DNA from: Candidatus Tectomicrobia bacterium
Lineage (GTDB): Bacteria; UBA8248
Length of the DNA: 64,000 nt
Direction: 5' to 3'
Assembly (NCBI GenBank): GCA_016192135.1
Contig: JACPUR010000041.1
Location: forward strand, 285,164-349,163
How positions within the stretch are numbered: position 1 is the stretch's first letter; every line of letters starts with the position of its first letter. Below, piece after piece: positions 60,537-64,000 of the stretch. A program made the position numbers and the translations under genes. The notes under the pieces were generated by a model. It had not been told where the DNA came from, did not search any database, and saw only the letters and a program-made list of their open reading frames with translations.

Positions 60537-61841
60537 ATGCTCACCCAGAAGACACTCCACAAGCTCGCCGTCCTCGGCGGCCAGTCCTTCGACGACCGCG
60601 AGGGCCTCCCCCGCGCCGGCTTGCCCCGCCACTTCCCCGGCTCGGACACCCCCGCTATCTTCCCCATCGTCCTCTCGGGCCAAGTCATGCCGCTGCTCTC
60701 GACCATGATGACGAACGCCTGTAGCTACGACTGCGCCTACTGCCCCATGCGCGCCTCGCGCGACATGCCCCGCTACGCCTTCTCCCCCGAGGAGCTGGCC
60801 GGGGCCTTCACGGCCCTCCGCCAGGACGGGCGGGCCGAGGCCCTCTTCCTCACGAGCGGGGTGCCCGGCAGCGGGGTAAAGGGGGTGGACCGCATGATCG
60901 CGGCGGCCGAGATCCTCCGCGGGAAGCACGGCTTCGAGGGCTACATCCACCTCAAGATGCTCCCCGGCGCCGAGCCCGCCCAGATCGAGCGCGCCGCCCG
61001 GCTCGCCACCCGCCTCTCGATCAATCTCGAGGCCGCCACCGAGCCGGGCCTCCGCGCCATGGCCCCCGAGAAGGAGCTGGCGGAGGACCTCCTCCCCGCC
61101 CTCCGGCGCATGGGGGCGATGGCCCGCGAGCGCCGCCTGGAGGCGCGGGAGCGGCGCCCGGGGGGCGCCCCCCTCTCCCGGGGTCCCCAGGCGGCGGGCC
61201 GCCTGGGGTGGCCCGGCGGGAGCGCCCTCGCCGCGGGCGTCACCACCCAGTTCATCGTGGGGGCGAGCGGGGAGAGCGACGCCCAGGTGCTCCGGGCCTC
61301 CCACGCCCTCCAGCGCGAGGGCCTGCTGCACCACTCCCACTTCAGCGCCTTCGTGCCCGTCGAGCAGACCCCGATGGAGGGGGCGCCCGCCGAGCCCAAG
61401 CTCCGCGAGCACCGCCTCTACCAGGCGGAGCACCTCCTGCGCGAGTACCGCTTCCCCTTCGAGGAGCTCCCCCTCGGGGAGACAGGGGACCTTCCCCTGG
61501 ACGAGGACCCCAAGCTGGCCTGGGCGCGGCGCCACCCGGAGTTCTTCCCGGTCGAGATCACGACGGCGGGCCTGGAGGCCCTCCTGCGGGTGCCGGGGGT
61601 GGGGCCGGTCTGGGCGAAGCGGCTGGTCGAGGCGCGGCGGAGGGTGCATCTCAGGGGCTTCGAGGACCTGGCGCGGCTGGGCAAGATCCGCCGGAGCGCG
61701 GCCGGCTGGCTCACCCTCCGCGGCAGGCGCCTGGGCCCGGCCCCGGCGCGGGAGTCCCAGATGCCGCTCCTCCTCCCGCGCGAGCCCAAGCGCCCGAGCC
61801 GGCCCTCCCAGCGGGACCTGCCGCCCTGCGCGTTCCGGTGA
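60537..61841 (+). CDS. Radical SAM protein with HhH domain (DNA modification/repair type)
   Basis: A 434-residue protein. The iron-sulfur motif is MMTNACSYDCAYCPMR (CxxxCxxC). LFLTSGVPGSGVKGVDRMIA and LSINLEAATEPGLRAMAP follow the radical SAM barrel. The C-terminus has a helix-hairpin-helix (LLRVPGVGPVWAKRLVEARR, LARLGKIRRSAAGWLTLRG). This corresponds to the family annotated as putative DNA modification/repair radical SAM proteins, usually paired with a uracil-DNA glycosylase-like gene. No such partner follows here. Confidence 0.9.
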   Translation: MLTQKTLHKLAVLGGQSFDDREGLPRAGLPRHFPGSDTPAIFPIVLSGQVMPLLSTMMTNACSYDCAYCPMRASRDMPRYAFSPEELAGAFTALRQDGRAEALFLTSGVPGSGVKGVDRMIAAAEILRGKHGFEGYIHLKMLPGAEPAQIERAARLATRLSINLEAATEPGLRAMAPEKELAEDLLPALRRMGAMARERRLEARERRPGGAPLSRGPQAAGRLGWPGGSALAAGVTTQFIVGASGESDAQVLRASHALQREGLLHHSHFSAFVPVEQTPMEGAPAEPKLREHRLYQAEHLLREYRFPFEELPLGETGDLPLDEDPKLAWARRHPEFFPVEITTAGLEALLRVPGVGPVWAKRLVEARRRVHLRGFEDLARLGKIRRSAAGWLTLRGRRLGPAPARESQMPLLLPREPKRPSRPSQRDLPPCAFR

Positions 61842-61939
61842 GGAGAAAGGACGGGTTTGAGGCCTCCGTCCGGCGCCGGGTGCCGGGCGCGGCGGTATAA
61901 TAGGAGAAGCGATTTTTCCCGAACCCAGGAGGCACCGCC

Positions 61940-62149
61940 ATGAAGAAGATCGACCGGATCATCCTCGCCGTGATCGCCGCCGCCCTGACAGTGATTGCCA
62001 TGAATCCGTGGGTGGCGCCGGGGTATGTGAGCGCGCAGGGGGGGAAGGTTGACGTGAATATCGCAGAATTCGGCCTAAAAGCTTTGGATCCCCCCGACAT
62101 TGGAGGTCGCCGTCTGCCGGGCATTCCGGTGATCATCTTGAACAAGTAG
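61940..62149 (+). CDS. Small membrane-anchored protein, copy 1
   Basis: A 69-residue protein with ATG behind AGGAGG. A membrane segment (RIILAVIAAALTVIAMNPWV) is followed by APGYVSAQGGKVDVNI, a short variable part (AEFGLKALDPPDIGGR) and a fixed end, RLPGIPVIILNK. A cleavage site after VSAQ is possible. TATAAT lies at 61896-61901, 39 bp upstream. A paralogue follows at 62401 with the same start, signal and ending. Family unknown. Confidence 0.75.
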   Translation: MKKIDRIILAVIAAALTVIAMNPWVAPGYVSAQGGKVDVNIAEFGLKALDPPDIGGRRLPGIPVIILNK

Positions 62150-62400
62150 GGAATCGAGGAGGGAAATTCTTGCCGGGCCGTCGCATCCGGACCGGGCCAG
62201 CGGGTCGCCTTGAGCCAGGGCCGGAGGCCCTCCCCCTCGCCGCCTGAAAATTTCCTCCCTGAGCATGAACCTGCGTGAAATTGCCGCAAATTGCGGTAAA
62301 TGGTCTTTACCCCCGCCAGCTTATATTTCCCTCCGTCCGGCGCCGGGCGCGGCGGTAGAATAGGGGAAGCGATTTTCCCCAATCCCAAGGAGGTACCGCC

Positions 62401-62607
62401 GTGCAGAAGATCGACCGGGTCATCCTCGCTGTGATCGCCGCCGCCCTGACCGTGATCGCCGTGAATCCGTGGATTGCGCCGGGGTATGTGAGCGCGCAGG
62501 GGGGAAGGATGGATGTGAATATAGTTGAAGTTAGTGGAAAACCTTTGGCTTATCATGATGTTGTGGGCCGTCTGCCGGGCATTCCGGTGATCATCTTGAA
62601 CAAGTAG
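62401..62607 (+). CDS. Small membrane-anchored protein, copy 2
   Basis: A 68-residue paralogue of the gene at 61940, starting with GTG behind AAGGAGG. The signal/anchor (RVILAVIAAALTVIAVNPWI), APGYVSAQGG and the ending RLPGIPVIILNK are nearly identical. The middle, MDVNIVEVSGKPLAYHDVVG, differs. A TAGAAT hexamer at 62356-62361 occupies the same place as TATAAT in copy 1. It lies 20 bp before the tape-measure-like gene. Confidence 0.75.
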   Translation: MQKIDRVILAVIAAALTVIAVNPWIAPGYVSAQGGRMDVNIVEVSGKPLAYHDVVGRLPGIPVIILNK

Positions 62608-62627
62608 AGAATCGAAGGAGTCCCCCC

Positions 62628-64000
62628 ATGGCCTCGCAGCAGAACCGGATCGATATCGACATCCAGATCCAGGGCAACGCGCAGCTGCAAGTCAAGCAGC
62701 TGGGCGGCGTCATGGCGCAGATGGAAAGGGATGTGAAGAGAGCCCAGGCGAGCCTGGACAGCTACGATGCCGAGCTCCAAAAGCTCGCGAAGACGTACCA
62801 GGAGGCCATCGGGAAGATCAAGCCCTCCGCCCTGGAGAGGATGCGTCTCGCCATCCAGGAGTTGCAGGCCGGCTACGTGGAAGGCATGGGGGAGATGACG
62901 GAGGAAACCCTCACCTTCGCCGAGGTCCTGGAGCGGGCGCGCCTACATAGTGAAGATGTTGCTTTTTCGATGGGAAGAGCATGGGAGGGATTCAGCGAAA
63001 AATTCAAAAAGACTTTTACTGATCAGGCCGAGTTTGCGTTAAAAGCTGGGGAAAAAGCTTTCGACAATCTCCATAAAACCCTCGACGAGGGCCTCACCAA
63101 GGTCTTCACCACCGCCTTCACCAAGAACACCGACAAGACCCTCAAGGCCTGGGACAAGTTCGTCGAGCAGATGGAGGGCTCCTTCTACGCGTCCCTGGGC
63201 CGCATGGCCTCGGCCATCGTCCAGGAGAACCTCCTCGCCCCCGCCTTCAAGCTGGCCCAGGATTCTGTGAGCACCCTCCTCGGCGCAGGCAAGAACCTCC
63301 TGGGCCTCGCCCAGGGGGGCCTCGTCACCAAGCCCACCCTGGCCGTGGTGGGGGAGGCGGGGCCCGAGCTCGTGATTCCCCTCAAGGCGGCCGGGGAGTT
63401 CGTGAAGGATGCCCTGGTCGAGGCGGCCGGGCGGGAAGCCGTCAAGGACATCGCCGCCGAGGCCGGGCTGGCCGAGGGCCTCGAGGCCGCCGCCTCGGCC
63501 GGGACGGCCGCCGCCGCCGCGACCTCGGCCACGCTGTTCGTCTTCGTGGACGCCATGAACCAGGGCGCCGCCACCCGGCTGGCCGGGGACCTCCTCTTCG
63601 GCCAGAGGGGCAGCCCGGGAATCGTCAACCAGGGCCTCGCCGCCATCGGCCTCAAGGCCTTCGGCAAGAAAAACGTCTCCCCCGAGGAACACGGGCGGGC
63701 AAACCTCGAGTCCATCCGCCAGATGACGCGGGACTTCCCGGGCTTCTACGAGGCCGAGACCCTGATCGCCGTGACGGGCGGGAACCCCTTCCTGGCGCGC
63801 GAGCTCATGGGGGCGGCCGGGGCCTTCCGGGACCTCGACGTGGGGGGCGACGCCGCGGGGCGCTTCATCACCGGGCCCTCCCTCAGGCTCCTGGGCGAGA
63901 GGGGGCCCGAGCATGTCTTGAACGTGGACTCCGAGCCCTCGGTGCGGGCGCTCAGGGAGGGCCTCCGGCCGGTCATACGCGAGCTCTTCGAGGAGGAGCG
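62628..64000 (+). CDS. Phage tail tape-measure-like protein, runs off the window
   Basis: The ATG at 62628 behind GAAGGAG opens a frame that stays open for at least 457 codons to the window end. It starts ASQQNRIDIDIQIQGNAQ, with long helical stretches (MAQMERDVKRAQASLDSYDA; KAFDNLHKTLDEGLTKVFTT). GGLVTKPTLAVVGEAGPELV, then IPL, near residue 235 is the motif seen at the end of phage tape-measure proteins, and a second related stretch, ITGPSLRLLGERGPEHVLN, comes near residue 420. It may belong to a prophage or a tail-derived particle that continues to the right. The two small anchored proteins lie directly upstream. Confidence 0.75.
   Translation, partial: MASQQNRIDIDIQIQGNAQLQVKQLGGVMAQMERDVKRAQASLDSYDAELQKLAKTYQEAIGKIKPSALERMRLAIQELQAGYVEGMGEMTEETLTFAEVLERARLHSEDVAFSMGRAWEGFSEKFKKTFTDQAEFALKAGEKAFDNLHKTLDEGLTKVFTTAFTKNTDKTLKAWDKFVEQMEGSFYASLGRMASAIVQENLLAPAFKLAQDSVSTLLGAGKNLLGLAQGGLVTKPTLAVVGEAGPELVIPLKAAGEFVKDALVEAAGREAVKDIAAEAGLAEGLEAAASAGTAAAAATSATLFVFVDAMNQGAATRLAGDLLFGQRGSPGIVNQGLAAIGLKAFGKKNVSPEEHGRANLESIRQMTRDFPGFYEAETLIAVTGGNPFLARELMGAAGAFRDLDVGGDAAGRFITGPSLRLLGERGPEHVLNVDSEPSVRALREGLRPVIRELFEEE

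Overview
The window comes from an uncultured, high-GC bacterium. The housekeeping part (about 29-61 kb) is GC-rich, tightly packed with short gaps, and uses Shine-Dalgarno starts. Its gene content (cupins, carboxymuconolactone decarboxylase, LVIVD protein, xanthine-dehydrogenase-type subunit, SCP-x-like thiolase, sucCD-like ligase, hflKC, ZIP transporters) fits a heterotrophic soil, groundwater or marine bacterium of proteobacterial, Methylomirabilota/Rokubacteria or Tectomicrobia type. No rRNA or marker protein here decides the phylum.

0.2-24.3 kb is an accessory island of defence genes, mobile elements and broken genes, with lower and uneven GC. After an integrase remnant come a PD-(D/E)XK-like protein and a 1527-residue NACHT-type NTPase with a nuclease-like N-terminus and a long helical-repeat C-terminus. 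A third gene follows, broken by a stop codon, an IS256-family insertion with an 8-bp target duplication, and a 77-bp palindromic element. Then come a GrlR-family protein, a protein with an Rx4H motif, a frameshifted ardC, a small HNH nuclease, a 4-fold beta-flower protein and an XRE/ImmA pair. An SMC/Rad50-like ATPase operon is divergent from a three-gene operon of Fic protein, Mrr-like nuclease and single-chain restriction-modification enzyme. That operon ends in half of the same palindromic element and a frameshifted IS3-family element, next to a truncated TerB_N gene.

24.7-29.2 kb holds a DUF6508 gene, a phage-type pair (DUF5681 protein and ParB-methyltransferase fusion), and a 1.4-kb gene-free block rich in short repeats.

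29.2-61.9 kb is the ordinary genome: hflKC, small metabolic operons, one tRNA-Gln(TTG), sucCD-like ligase, peptidases, aminotransferases, an ArsR-SRPBCC operon with a readable promoter-operator, ZIP transporters and a radical SAM/HhH protein. Small accessory pieces sit within it: an AT-rich SIR2-like gene, a HepT-MntA toxin-antitoxin pair, a decayed DUF4160-DUF2442 pair, an IS481-like end and several families of short dispersed inverted repeats.

61.9-64 kb carries two tandem copies of a tiny membrane-anchored protein and then the start of a phage tail tape-measure-like gene that runs off the window.

The best candidates for an undescribed system are the NACHT cassette (0.5-8 kb), the divergent ATPase / Fic-nuclease-methylase locus (14-22.6 kb), and the conserved-looking non-coding repeat block (28.0-28.7 kb).
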